Of a DNA stretch of 64,000 bases, positions 1 to 8,076 are shown in pieces (within the stretch, counting starts at the first letter, position 1; the number at the start of each line of letters is the position of its first letter). The notes under the pieces are model-generated. The model did not search any database and was not told where the DNA came from. It worked only from the letters and a program-made list of their open reading frames with translations. This DNA comes from Halomonas alkalisoli. GTDB lineage: Bacteria > Pseudomonadota > Gammaproteobacteria > Pseudomonadales > Halomonadaceae. The position numbers and the translations under genes were made by a program. The stretch spans positions 20,218-84,217 of the forward strand of contig NZ_JAKCMI010000007.1 in NCBI RefSeq assembly GCF_021412585.1. The letters run 5' to 3'.

Positions 1-104
1 GGTCGCATCGTACGGTGGATAACCCGATCGCCAATTTTATTAGGTCTTTTACGGGCCGCTCGCAGGATCCGCGCTACTGGTATATCAAGGAATTCCAGGT
101 ATGA
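1..104 (+). CDS. C-terminal end of an unrecognised protein (5' end outside window)
   Basis: An open frame enters from the left edge (first full codon at base 3) and ends in TGA at 102-104. It encodes about 33 residues finishing with the aromatic stretch DPRYWYIKEFQV. The stop overlaps the ATG of the next gene in an ATGA arrangement, which is the main reason to believe it is coding and co-transcribed with that gene. Too little is visible to assign a family. A toxin or effector followed by duplicated membrane partner genes would fit the layout, but that is only inference. Confidence 0.6.
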   Translation, partial: SHRTVDNPIANFIRSFTGRSQDPRYWYIKEFQV

Positions 105-1171
105 ATGAGGCAGCTTCCCCCCACTATGGCCCCGGTGCTTACCGTGCCGGTGTTATTCCTTCCATGCCGGCGCCGCCGAAAAAGCGCGAGCGTATCGGTG
201 AGGAACTGCTGCCCTTTGGCGACTACGCCGGCATCGATCCCTACCAGCAACTCTGTGAGGATGCGGAGTTCGTTCAGCATCAGGATCGTCAGGATAAAGC
301 GTTCTACGAAACGGATGATTGGTGGTGGGACCATCAGCGCATTCGTTTTCTGAAAAGTCAATTGGGGCTTTCTGCCTTATTGATGGCTTTTCCCTTCATT
401 TATCTATGTGTTTTAGCAGGAGGGGCTTTTTTTTTGGCTTCAGGTGTTGCGGATTTGCTTCATGATAGTAGCCCTGCGCTTGCAACACTAGTTTTTGCTG
501 TAGTTTTTGGCGGTGGGTTTATAGCTGCAATCCTGATGGTGGCCTATACAACCCAGCCATTTTTTAATCGATTGGTTAAAATTTTTGCATTGTTGTTAAG
601 TCCTTTGAGTCGATGGTCTGCTAATCGAGCTAATCGTTATATGGAAAACCGTTGCAGCGAGTTCAATCGCCAAACCGGGATGGCGAGCTTCGCCCAAGGC
701 AAGAAGAAGCCACCGCTGAAGGCGCCTTTCGTCGAGTTCGATGGCTACGTGGAAAGGGTTGTGCAGCGTGGCGGTATCTTCTATCGGTTGATGTTCGTGC
801 ATCGCTATACCGGCAAGCAGTTCAGCCAGACCACACTCAGCGCCATCGTCGATCACAAGCACGAGGTGCACGCCACGTGGGACATGCTGCAGCGCTACAT
901 GGACGTGAGCCAGCCCATGCCGGATGTACCGCGCTTGGAGCCGTTCCGCCATCTTGATCCCACTACCGCCGAGCACGACCGGCAAACCGCGCGCAACCCG
1001 CGCTTCTGGCGCGACCTGGATCTAGAAGCGTGGAAGGCGGGAGAGGGCGCCGCCCACCTCAAGGCACAGATTGACTTTCCTTGGGCCCGCCAGCGCTGCC
1101 AGCTCACCCCGCAGCTTGGCAAGGTGGAGATGGCTATCTACCGCGAGCGGCAGGAGGCTGCGGTAGCATGA
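101..1171 (+). CDS. hypothetical membrane protein, 356 aa
   Basis: I do not recognise the family. The N-terminal 80 residues are hydrophilic with a Pro/Lys-rich stretch (IPSMPAPPKKRERIGEELLP). Two clear hydrophobic segments follow at about residues 88-113 and 127-150, with a weaker one near 158-168, and then a soluble C-terminal half. The start ATG overlaps the upstream stop (ATGA), and the stop overlaps the ATG of a truncated paralogue (ATGA), so these are tandem translationally coupled genes. The DNA coding for the membrane segments (roughly 360-660) is visibly more AT-rich than its flanks, suggesting a mosaic gene. Tandem duplication next to a larger upstream gene resembles immunity-gene arrays, but no direct evidence supports that role. 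Confidence 0.7.
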   Translation: MNEAASPHYGPGAYRAGVIPSMPAPPKKRERIGEELLPFGDYAGIDPYQQLCEDAEFVQHQDRQDKAFYETDDWWWDHQRIRFLKSQLGLSALLMAFPFIYLCVLAGGAFFLASGVADLLHDSSPALATLVFAVVFGGGFIAAILMVAYTTQPFFNRLVKIFALLLSPLSRWSANRANRYMENRCSEFNRQTGMASFAQGKKKPPLKAPFVEFDGYVERVVQRGGIFYRLMFVHRYTGKQFSQTTLSAIVDHKHEVHATWDMLQRYMDVSQPMPDVPRLEPFRHLDPTTAEHDRQTARNPRFWRDLDLEAWKAGEGAAHLKAQIDFPWARQRCQLTPQLGKVEMAIYRERQEAAVA

Positions 1172-1287
1172 GTGAAGCAAGTCCTTCCTACTATGGCTCC
1201 TGCCCGTATCGAGTTGGCGCTATTCCTTCCATGACGTCACCGGGAAAGAAGTGCGAGCGGATTGGTGAGGAACTGCTGCCTTACCAT
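1168..1287 (+). pseudogene. truncated second copy of the preceding membrane-protein gene
   Basis: The first ~39 codons from ATG 1168 closely match the start of the 356-aa gene. Both share the pattern Y-G-x-x-x-Y-R-x-G-x-IPSM followed by K-K-x-ERIGEELLP. Similarity stops abruptly near 1285; the frame then runs through unrelated sequence to a stop at 1378-1380, overlapping the 3' end of the convergent usher gene. This looks like a tandem paralogue truncated by a deletion or rearrangement whose junction lies between the membrane-protein locus and the fimbrial cluster. Confidence 0.7.
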
Positions 1288-1309
1288 GCGGACCAATATC
1301 CGGGGCGAT

Positions 1310-3922
1310 TCATATGTCGGTTAACACTTCATCCAAAAAGTCGACGACGGGCTCTGATGGTGTGGTGGATGACGAAGTAAATACCCTCAAATCGATACCG
1401 CTAATAAAATCACCATCACCCAATACGGTCAGTTTCTTGGTACCACTGTCGCTCAGGCCAAGGCGTTGCAGTTGCTGGGGAGAGATCCTCAACCGATAAT
1501 CCCCGGCGATGACGCCTGGCACGATATAGAAGCCGTCCCAACTGCTTGTCGTACGGGCCACTACCTCTTGCCGGTCGTTCAGGAGCTCCAGCTCAATATC
1601 ACCGATACCGCGCTCAACCTCGTTCTCTAACAAGTAGACGGTGCCATCGATTTCCGTGGCCATGTGCACCGCAAGGTCCAAGCTGACCACGCTGCCCGGG
1701 CGCGGCACCAACCTCAGACCTTCGATTGCCGGCGCCCATTGCGGGTCTATCAGCGTTGCGGTGTCTATTCCGATGTCGACATACTGCTTCACCGGCAAGT
1801 GATCAATATAGGCGATACCATCCGCATCCGTTCGGGCTTGATGCCTGACGCCATTGACAATGAAACCTGCGCCCTGCAGTGGCTCCTCATGCGTGTCTAG
1901 TACGCCATTGTGATTATCATCCAGGAACAGACGAACAGAAGCGGCACCGCTATTCGCCATGGGCCGAGCATTGAATCGCCAGTCTGAGCGCCGGGTATCC
2001 CGGCCCATGGCAAAAAACAATTGCGCCCCGAGAGCGATATCTCCTGTGTCTACATAGCTGGCATTAACGCCCAATCCGAAGCGGCCCAGGTTTTTGGTAA
2101 AGCCGGCGGTATAACGGGTTTCGGGTGACGCAAAGTTGTGGGCTATGCCAAGGGTCCCGCGATAGCCGTCTGCCAGATTCTTTTCGGCAGAGAAGGCTAA
2201 CGAGGAGATGTCACTCTCAGCGCCCAGCCGGTAATCGATCTGGCTGCGTAAGCTCATATCGTGTACACGGCGGCTGATCTGCAGGCTGCCGCTAGTGTGC
2301 TCGATGTCATTGGAGTCGCGCCAGCGAAGGGTGTTGGTGAGGGACGTGCGATGCACGTAAGCGGAAACACGGGTGCCGACCTGGGTATTGACCCTGCCGG
2401 ATACCCGCTCGTCCCGTGTGATCTCCAGGGTTGCGGGCATGCGCGAGCGAGACGTCAGCGGAAGGGAGCCGGTGAGTCGAAGTGCATCTTGGGTGCGAAT
2501 GGGATCGCTGCTGGCAGGAAATATCTCACTGGTGAAATCGGTCAGGAGAATGCGACTGGCGTCCACGGCCACGCCGCGGATACGGGTCTGCACATCGAGC
2601 TTGGCCAGTGAGCCACCGTCCTTCGCCTGGACAAGGCCGCCGCCGAGACTCAGCGACCGCCAGAAGGTGCGTACTCCCTGGGTGGTATAGAGTTCCTCGT
2701 CGCTGTCCCCCGGTGCCCGGATCAAACCGGCCGAGGCGGTCAGCGAGCGCGCGAGACCCAAATCGAATTGGGCGATGGTTCGGGATTGCCCGTCGTCGTC
2801 CCGGTGCTCCGTCACGCTGTACTGGAACTCCCCGGGAAGCACCATGGATTGATCCAGAGGAAAGCTGTATTGCTCTACCCGTGTCTCGCCCAAGGGGCCA
2901 TGGAAAATCAGCCGAAAGTCATTGCGGCCATAGCTCAGGGGCTGGTCCTCGAACCGATAGCGGCCCTCGGCATCGGCCTGGGTGAAACCGACAAGGGCAC
3001 CATTGTAAAAGAGCTCCAGGTCCCATCCCGGGAGCAAGTCGCCCTCGAAGGTGTGGCGGTCGAAGCTGGTGGGCCGTGTCAGGGGGCGATTGCTCAACGT
3101 CACCCCCTCACCGCTGCTACCGCGGGAAATGTTTTCGACGCGGGGAGTAGAGAGACTGCCGAATTGGAAAGAGCGTGCCTGCAGTGGCCCCAGCAGGTTT
3201 CCGCCGGGGTCGTGACGCCCAAGCGTGGCCCGGACTTCCGGAGAAGGGTCCTGTTGGCGGCTGGAAAAGTAGATCGAGGACTCCATGCCCAGCAGGTCCC
3301 CGGTGAGGTAAGCGGTATAGGCCGCGTCGCTCTGGAAAGAGTTGTTCTTGTGCTGCAGTTCGGTGGTCAACGTCTGATCGATGAATGGCAGGCTCCAAAG
3401 CCGGTAGGGCTGCTCGTGGTTGGGATAGCCGGGATCCTCATAGCCGCCTCGCGTTCCGGCACGAGCGCCAAGGCCTTCCCGAGCCAGACGGGCCTGCAGG
3501 GGCAATGCCTCGAGGGCATGAGTGCGAAGGAAAAGGCCTGCACGGTCGATCTCGAGTGCCAGCGGTAGCCAATCTTCGAGCAGGGTCGCCGCCACATAGA
3601 TATCATCCGGCTCCGCCAGCACCAGCGCCGGATCGAAGGTCTCGGTATTCCCGGCCAGGGTAACGCTGGCGTTGTCGAGGTTCAGGCTGAACCCGCGATC
3701 TTCACTGAGGATGAAACCGCTGGCTACGCCTTCTCCCGGCTGAGTCTTGATGGCGATTGTCAAAAGCCTGGCCAGTTCGCCCAGTGGCAGCAGGGTATGT
3801 TCACCCACCTCATAGGCAGGGATGGCGCCTGACAGTACGAACTGGTCCAGGCGCACTTCCAGGATCAGGAGCTCCGGCTCCCCGGCTGGCTCCTGGCCCG
3901 GCAGGACCGGGGCGTAGGTCAA
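1310..3922 (-). CDS. outer-membrane fimbrial usher (PapC/FimD family), about 870 aa
   Basis: The usher forms the outer-membrane pore through which chaperone-bound pilins are assembled into a fimbria. Visible features are an N-terminal domain (LLPLGELARLL region), a long beta-rich barrel with the usher-type plug region (PGWDLELFYNG, GRYRFEDQPL), and a C-terminal part with two Ig-like, carboxypeptidase-regulatory-like blocks (FLDDNHNGVLD...). The length is typical. The first good start codon is TTG at 3922. In-frame codons upstream encode a hydrophobic stretch (SLLALWFSLLTYAP) resembling a signal peptide, so translation may begin farther upstream, near or inside the chaperone gene. Last gene of the fimbrial operon, 60 bp after the chaperone. 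Confidence 0.85.
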   Translation of the reverse strand: MTYAPVLPGQEPAGEPELLILEVRLDQFVLSGAIPAYEVGEHTLLPLGELARLLTIAIKTQPGEGVASGFILSEDRGFSLNLDNASVTLAGNTETFDPALVLAEPDDIYVAATLLEDWLPLALEIDRAGLFLRTHALEALPLQARLAREGLGARAGTRGGYEDPGYPNHEQPYRLWSLPFIDQTLTTELQHKNNSFQSDAAYTAYLTGDLLGMESSIYFSSRQQDPSPEVRATLGRHDPGGNLLGPLQARSFQFGSLSTPRVENISRGSSGEGVTLSNRPLTRPTSFDRHTFEGDLLPGWDLELFYNGALVGFTQADAEGRYRFEDQPLSYGRNDFRLIFHGPLGETRVEQYSFPLDQSMVLPGEFQYSVTEHRDDDGQSRTIAQFDLGLARSLTASAGLIRAPGDSDEELYTTQGVRTFWRSLSLGGGLVQAKDGGSLAKLDVQTRIRGVAVDASRILLTDFTSEIFPASSDPIRTQDALRLTGSLPLTSRSRMPATLEITRDERVSGRVNTQVGTRVSAYVHRTSLTNTLRWRDSNDIEHTSGSLQISRRVHDMSLRSQIDYRLGAESDISSLAFSAEKNLADGYRGTLGIAHNFASPETRYTAGFTKNLGRFGLGVNASYVDTGDIALGAQLFFAMGRDTRRSDWRFNARPMANSGAASVRLFLDDNHNGVLDTHEEPLQGAGFIVNGVRHQARTDADGIAYIDHLPVKQYVDIGIDTATLIDPQWAPAIEGLRLVPRPGSVVSLDLAVHMATEIDGTVYLLENEVERGIGDIELELLNDRQEVVARTTSSWDGFYIVPGVIAGDYRLRISPQQLQRLGLSDSGTKKLTVLGDGDFISGIDLRVFTSSSTTPSEPVVDFLDEVLTDI

Positions 3923-3984
3923 CAGCGAGAACCATAACGCCAGCAGACTTGCCTGGCGGGCGATAGTGGATGCCGGATCGGCGG

Positions 3985-4860
3985 CTATAGCGCTAGCTGC
4001 GATTCTGCCAGCAACCTGCCACCGTCTTCCGCCTGTTCCCGGTAGGTTACGCGCAGGGTGCCGTTGCTGAGGGGCAGGCCACTCGACGACTGCAGTGCAA
4101 TGCGTGCTCGACGCAGAGGGTTGGGGGTGTAGACCGCCACCCCATTGGCGCGCCCGATAACCTGCTCGGCCCCGCTCCTCGGGGTGAAGCTGACCGTCAG
4201 GTCGCCGTAAACAGACTGCGTACCGCTACGCTGCATCTGGAGGGCAAGCAGCGGTGCTCCGGTCGGGGATCGTTGAAGCTCGAGCTGGGTCAAGGCAACA
4301 TTGGCGTTGGTCGCGCCATGACGCACGATCACCGGGATGGAGGCGCCGACCAGCGCCGTCAACTGAATGCCTATCTCGCCAGCGGCGGTAGAGCGGGACT
4401 CGATGCTCCGACGTCCAGTGGTTTCTGGCTGTTGTGATAACAGCAGGTGAGATCGATACTCACCGGCGACCAGATCGGCAGGCTTGCGTACCATGATACG
4501 GATCGCCTGACCTGTACCGGGCTCGAGTGTCACCTGGCGCGGCGAGTATTGCAGCAGAGTATCGGCAAACTGTTCACCCGGCATAGGCGCGGTGATGTCA
4601 GAGAATTCACCGGTTTCACTCATGCGTCGGTTGACCAGGGAAATGCGATAGGTGGTAGTTTCGGTGCCATTGTTGATCAGCTCCAACTGGGCTGAACGCT
4701 GGTTGCCCTCGAGGACGACGCGGGTCGGGTAAAGCATCAACTGGGCCAGCGCATGGCTCGCCGGCAACAAGAACAGCAGGGCGCAAAAGGTGAAGTGGAA
4801 GAGGAACGTCGTGCCACGTGATTTGTGGGTCCAGGCCTTGGGAATCATGGTGAAATCCAT
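3985..4860 (-). CDS. periplasmic fimbrial chaperone (PapD-like), 291 aa
   Basis: Escorts pilin subunits across the periplasm to the usher by donor-strand complementation. The N-terminus has a hydrophobic signal segment (TFCALLFLLPASHALAQ). The mature protein starts with LMLYPTRVVLEG and NQRSAQLELINNG, characteristic of the first Ig-like chaperone domain, and continues with YRISLVNRRMSE. A second domain follows (residues ~180-290). It lies between the minor pilin and the usher on the same strand. Translation may start at the second Met (MIPKAW, base 4848), because the first ATG adds only four residues. Confidence 0.85.
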   Translation of the reverse strand: MDFTMIPKAWTHKSRGTTFLFHFTFCALLFLLPASHALAQLMLYPTRVVLEGNQRSAQLELINNGTETTTYRISLVNRRMSETGEFSDITAPMPGEQFADTLLQYSPRQVTLEPGTGQAIRIMVRKPADLVAGEYRSHLLLSQQPETTGRRSIESRSTAAGEIGIQLTALVGASIPVIVRHGATNANVALTQLELQRSPTGAPLLALQMQRSGTQSVYGDLTVSFTPRSGAEQVIGRANGVAVYTPNPLRRARIALQSSSGLPLSNGTLRVTYREQAEDGGRLLAESQLAL

Positions 4861-4934
4861 TTATCGTTTGTTTCGTGAGTACCGGACGGCACATGGAACG
4901 ACGGGCGCCACCCGGTTGTGGCGCTCGAGATGCA

Positions 4935-5405
4935 TCAGTTGTAGTTCACGATCACGCTGAGGGTGCCGGCATAATCCCCCGGTGCCTGTGCAAAACCGAC
5001 ATTGAGTGTTCCTCCGACCCTCAGGCTCTGGGATCCACCCGCGCTCAGCTGGCCGCCGGCCCCGGAAGGGGCACTGGTAAAGTCGTTGATGACCATATCG
5101 CTGCCCGGGCCGGTTAGTTTCACGAAATCGTTGCCGGGCAACTGGATGGTATAGGTCGCCTCGGCATCGCCCGTCACCGTAAACTCGGCGGCAAGGCCCT
5201 CGCCCGAGCGAATCAACAGCACATCGCCGCCGGCACTGCGCAGGCCGCTGGGGCTGACCGCGACCGAGCCGCCATTGCCGGCCACGAAGCTACCGAACGA
5301 CAATCCCCGGGTGTTCTGGATCGCGATTTCCTGTGCCCAGCCATGGGAAGCCACGAGAGTGGCCAAGGCGGCGCAAGCCGTGATTGCTGCCCATTTATGT
5401 GTCAT
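4935..5405 (-). CDS. DUF4402 pilin-like subunit, 156 aa
   Basis: Secreted subunit of the fimbria. It has a signal peptide ending near SHGWAQ, then the DUF4402 pattern: a strand with LSFGSFVAG, an ATYTIQLPG block, a GGTLNVG-like block and a C-terminal YAGTLSVIVNYN strand. It resembles the 186-aa subunit at 5660-6220 throughout but is shorter. It sits directly upstream of the chaperone and downstream of a terminator that follows the larger pilin, so it may be a less abundant adaptor or base subunit or may have its own promoter. The assignment as pilin rests on family and context. Confidence 0.8.
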   Translation of the reverse strand: MTHKWAAITACAALATLVASHGWAQEIAIQNTRGLSFGSFVAGNGGSVAVSPSGLRSAGGDVLLIRSGEGLAAEFTVTGDAEATYTIQLPGNDFVKLTGPGSDMVINDFTSAPSGAGGQLSAGGSQSLRVGGTLNVGFAQAPGDYAGTLSVIVNYN

Positions 5406-5497
5406 CGCAATATCCCTGGATTCTGGTAATGCTGGTCTAGTTAGTTATAGACCTGAACTCAAGCAATAAGTGCATCGCCTACAGTTATTCTATGAAT

Positions 5498-5528
5498 AAA
5501 AAATATCCCCCGATATTGCCGGGGGATA
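5498..5528 (-). terminator. rho-independent terminator between the two pilin genes
   Basis: On the minus strand a perfect 8-bp stem (tatccccc with gggggata, arms 5504-5511 and 5521-5528, loop 9) is followed by six U residues (5503-5498). It lies ~130 bp past the stop of the first pilin gene, so it should reduce read-through into the second pilin, chaperone and usher. Confidence 0.85.
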
Positions 5529-5659
5529 CTTTCTTTAGGGTGCAAAGTAACGCTGTCATTAGTCAGCGTTTAATCAGAGTGAAGCTTCTGAACGTTACTT
5601 CCATGACTCCACTCTGGTCTTCGCCGGTCTAATGCCCGGCTCTACATGCCAATGGAAGG

Positions 5660-6220
5660 TTAGTTGTACTCTACCGTTGCAGTTACATCGCCGGTATAGA
5701 CCCCGGCTACCTGAGCGGCACCCACTGAAAGCGTGCCCCCCAGGTAGATGGTTTGATCACCCCCTGCGCTTAGGGCGCCTGATAACACGTCTGCCGAGGC
5801 GCCGCCACCGCCGGTGAGGTCACTGATTCTTGCCAGTGTCATGGTCTCAGCTCCCGCTCCGGTCGTGTTGGTCAGCACAGCGCCCGTCCATGAGATAGTG
5901 TAGGTTGCATCAGCACCCCCGGTGACCAGGAATTGGGCGGCGGTCGGGGTTGGGCCGACGGTCGGGAGAAAGGCATCCCCTGTTGCGGTTCGACTACCGT
6001 TAGTGTCAACCTTCACGGTACCGACAGCGACGCCGGCGACAAATCTGCCAAAATTTAGATTCACCGGATTGGTGATCGCAATGGGCGCAATAACGGTACC
6101 CGTCGCCGTGGTTGTCGACTCCGCAGCAAAGCTGTTGGATGCTCCGAACGCCCCAAGCGCGACGACGGAGGCCAGCACGGTACGGCGAAAGCTCTTGCGA
6201 ATGACAGTAGATGAGTTCAT
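5660..6220 (-). CDS. DUF4402 major pilin-like subunit, 186 aa
   Basis: First gene of the fimbrial cluster and the likely main structural subunit. It has an N-terminal signal peptide (VLASVVALGAFGASNSFA) and then the DUF4402 core: LNFGRFVAG, an ATYTISW strand, a GGTLSVG block and the C-terminal YTGDVTATVEYN strand. Its 5' leader is long and contains a cyclic-di-GMP-I riboswitch (6356-6436), and its 3' end is followed by a strong terminator. Together these suggest a separately controlled, highly expressed subunit gene. Start chosen at ATG 6220; the GGGGA at about 6228-6232 is the candidate ribosome site. Confidence 0.85.
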   Translation of the reverse strand: MNSSTVIRKSFRRTVLASVVALGAFGASNSFAAESTTTATGTVIAPIAITNPVNLNFGRFVAGVAVGTVKVDTNGSRTATGDAFLPTVGPTPTAAQFLVTGGADATYTISWTGAVLTNTTGAGAETMTLARISDLTGGGGASADVLSGALSAGGDQTIYLGGTLSVGAAQVAGVYTGDVTATVEYN

Positions 6221-6355
6221 TTATCTATCCCCGGCAAGTTATTGCCACGATGGTTTAGCGTGGGCAATCACTTTAGTTAACACCAGTTAGGGGAACCGTT
6301 AACACTGCGATGGCGGGCGGGCATGAGAAAAGTGTGCTCGGACCCAAAGGAGATG

Positions 6356-6436
6356 TAGGCGGTCCCGCTGTCTTAGGGATTTTACCCCCGTTAGATCGGT
6401 GACTTTGCGTCCCCGCCTTTCGACGGGTTTGCCCTT
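6356..6436 (-). promoter_or_regulatory. cyclic-di-GMP-I (GEMM-I) riboswitch in the leader of the pilin gene
   Basis: Read on the minus strand the segment contains GGGCAAACCC, a stem capped by the tetraloop cGAAAg, then GGGGACGCAAAG, then TCACCGATCTAA and a 3' AGCGGG element. These are the conserved blocks of the GEMM-I aptamer in the right order and spacing (compare the Vibrio Vc2 aptamer: GGGCAAACC, GAAA loop, GGGACGCAAAGCC, CCGGCCTAA, AGCGGGG). The G before CAAACC is retained, which favours c-di-GMP over cGAMP. Just downstream the 3' aptamer strand GGACC could pair with a later GGTCC, a possible switching helix. Another hairpin (ccgaca/tgtcgg, 6447-6478) lies upstream. The aptamer is about 140 nt before the pilin start codon. 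Confidence 0.82.
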
Positions 6437-6482
6437 TTCTTTCCTTCCGACAAATCGGTGAAGCCTTCGGTCTGTCGGGGGC

Positions 6483-6903
6483 CGTATTACCCTTCGGTGA
6501 GTTGGCCTGAATCCATACTGGCGGAAAGAGAAATTTTCCACAAGAGGATTGTTTGCAAGACACTAAATTAAGGGGGGTAAATTAATTCCATTAATTTCTA
6601 TCTGTTTGTTTTGTAGAATAAATCGCCTTGAGTGCCGTGTTGGCTGCTAGTGTTTTTTATATTTCTATTCGAGATCCGCCGATCCAGCGAGATAAAAGCA
6701 TGTGATAAATTAAACCCCATTTTTCACTGGAACATTACGAAAGCATATATTATTCAATGGTTTGTTCTTTTCCTGAGGATGCGTTCGGACTTTTCATCCC
6801 GCCCTATTGTTTAGGTTTGTTAAATGGAACGGCTTGGGGTCCGATGCCTGTCAAGGAATCTGTCGCCTCTGAGGTCTGTACAGTGATGGTACTCACCTGA
6901 CAC
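6483..6903. other. AT-rich non-coding stretch upstream of the riboswitch
   Basis: About 420 bp with no convincing gene; base composition is distinctly more AT-rich than the rest of the window. It should contain the promoter of the riboswitch-pilin transcript on the minus strand, but no single -35/-10 pair stands out. A 60-codon open frame at 6632-6814 lacks a good ribosome site and is probably not a gene. Confidence 0.5.
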
Positions 6904-6939
6904 AAAGCCCCTGAGCCAGTCACCTGACTCAGGGGCTTT
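6904..6939 (-). terminator. terminator of the liu operon
   Basis: A perfect 12-bp stem (aaagcccctgag / ctcaggggcttt, 6904-6915 and 6928-6939) with a 12-nt loop lies 18 bp after the HMG-CoA lyase stop. On the minus strand the stem ends in GGGGCTTTGTGT, a short U-containing tail. Confidence 0.75.
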
Positions 6940-6956
6940 CCGTTTCTACCCCGTGA

Positions 6957-7856
6957 TCACTTCGCCGCCAGCGCCACGCCCACCTTCGAGCGATTCGGTC
7001 GGCCGATGGTCTGGGTGATCCAGGTGCCGGTGTCGGCGAGTGCCTCGAGGTCGATGCCGGTTTCGATGCCGAGGCCGTTGAGCAGGTAGACGACGTCTTC
7101 ACTGGCGACGTTGCCGGAGGCGCCCTTGGCGTAGGGGCAGCCGCCGAGGCCGGCAACGGAGCTGTCCACCACGCTGATGCCTTCTTCCAGCACGGCGTAG
7201 AGGTTGGCGAGTGCCTGGCCGTAGGTGTCATGGAAGTGGGCGGCGAGATGGGCAATGGGCACCTCGTCGCTCACGGCTTCGAGCATGCGCTTGGCGGCGA
7301 GGGGGGTGCCTACGCCGATGGTGTCGCCTAGCGAGATTTCGTAGCAGCCCATGTCATAGAGTGCTTTTGAAACCTCGGCCACCTTGGCCGGGGCGATCTC
7401 GCCTTCGTAGGGGCAGCCGAGCACGCAGGAGACGTAGCCGCGCACGCGCACGTTGGCTTCCTTGGCCCGCTCCAGCACCGGGGCGAAGCGCTCGAGGGAT
7501 TCGGCGACGGAGCAGTTGATGTTCTTCTGCGAGAAGGCCTCGCTGGCGGCGCCGAAGACCGCCACTTCTTCCACGCCGCACTCCAGCGCCGCTTCCAGCC
7601 CCTTGAGGTTGGGGGTGAGGGCGGCGTAGGTGACGCCTTGGCGGCGCGTGAGGCCGGTCATCACCTCACGGTGGTCGGCCATTTGCGGCACCCACTTGGG
7701 CGAGACGAAGCTGGCTGCTTCGATGTAGGCAATGCCGGCGGCGCCCAGGCGGTCGATGAGTTCGAGCTTGGTGGCCGTGTCGATCGGGTTGGGTTCGTTC
7801 TGCAGTCCGTCGCGGGGGCCGACCTCGACCAGGCGCACGGATTTGGGGAATGTCAT
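6957..7856 (-). CDS. liuE: hydroxymethylglutaryl-CoA lyase, 299 aa
   Basis: Cleaves (S)-3-hydroxy-3-methylglutaryl-CoA to acetyl-CoA and acetoacetate, the last step of leucine catabolism. The family start [15 protein letters not shown] is present, as are the metal-binding HFHDTYGQA and the conserved [14 protein letters not shown] segment with its catalytic cysteine. Length is normal for the bacterial enzyme. It is the last gene of the minus-strand liu run and is followed by a terminator; it is separated from liuD by ~220 bp of REP-like repeats. Confidence 0.95.
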   Translation of the reverse strand: MTFPKSVRLVEVGPRDGLQNEPNPIDTATKLELIDRLGAAGIAYIEAASFVSPKWVPQMADHREVMTGLTRRQGVTYAALTPNLKGLEAALECGVEEVAVFGAASEAFSQKNINCSVAESLERFAPVLERAKEANVRVRGYVSCVLGCPYEGEIAPAKVAEVSKALYDMGCYEISLGDTIGVGTPLAAKRMLEAVSDEVPIAHLAAHFHDTYGQALANLYAVLEEGISVVDSSVAGLGGCPYAKGASGNVASEDVVYLLNGLGIETGIDLEALADTGTWITQTIGRPNRSKVGVALAAK

Positions 7857-7880
7857 GGCGGTGTCTCCAGCAGTGGCTGT

Positions 7881-8071
7881 TGATTCGGGAGGCCTTCGGC
7901 CTCCTGTCGCGATGCGGAGTCGGAGCGCCGAACCGAGCGCTCCTACAGCTGTTTTAGCTTAGGGCAGCGGCCGTATCGGGAGGCCTTCGGCCTCCAGTCG
8001 CGATGGGAACCAGCGCTCCTACAGCTTTCTTTTCTTCTGTTGCGGTTGATTCGGGAGGCCTGCGGCCTCCC
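7881..8071. repeat. REP-like palindromic repeats between liuE and liuD
   Basis: Three copies of the palindrome GGGAGGCC-ttc/tgc-GGCCTCC occur at about 7887, 7978 and 8053. The first two are followed by GTCGCGATG and a GAGCGCTCCTACAGCT arm. The same arms appear between liuB and liuA. These are typical extragenic palindromes of gammaproteobacteria and may stabilise 3' ends or bind gyrase. Confidence 0.8.
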
Positions 8072-8076
8072 TTGTT

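Noticed and set aside
6447..6478. Second tandem c-di-GMP aptamer upstream of the riboswitch
   Set aside because: The hairpin is present, but GCAAACC and ACGCAAAG blocks are missing, so it is not a second aptamer.
6632..6814. 60-codon frame in the AT-rich region upstream of the riboswitch
   Set aside because: No ribosome site, hydrophobic start by chance in AT-rich DNA, no context.
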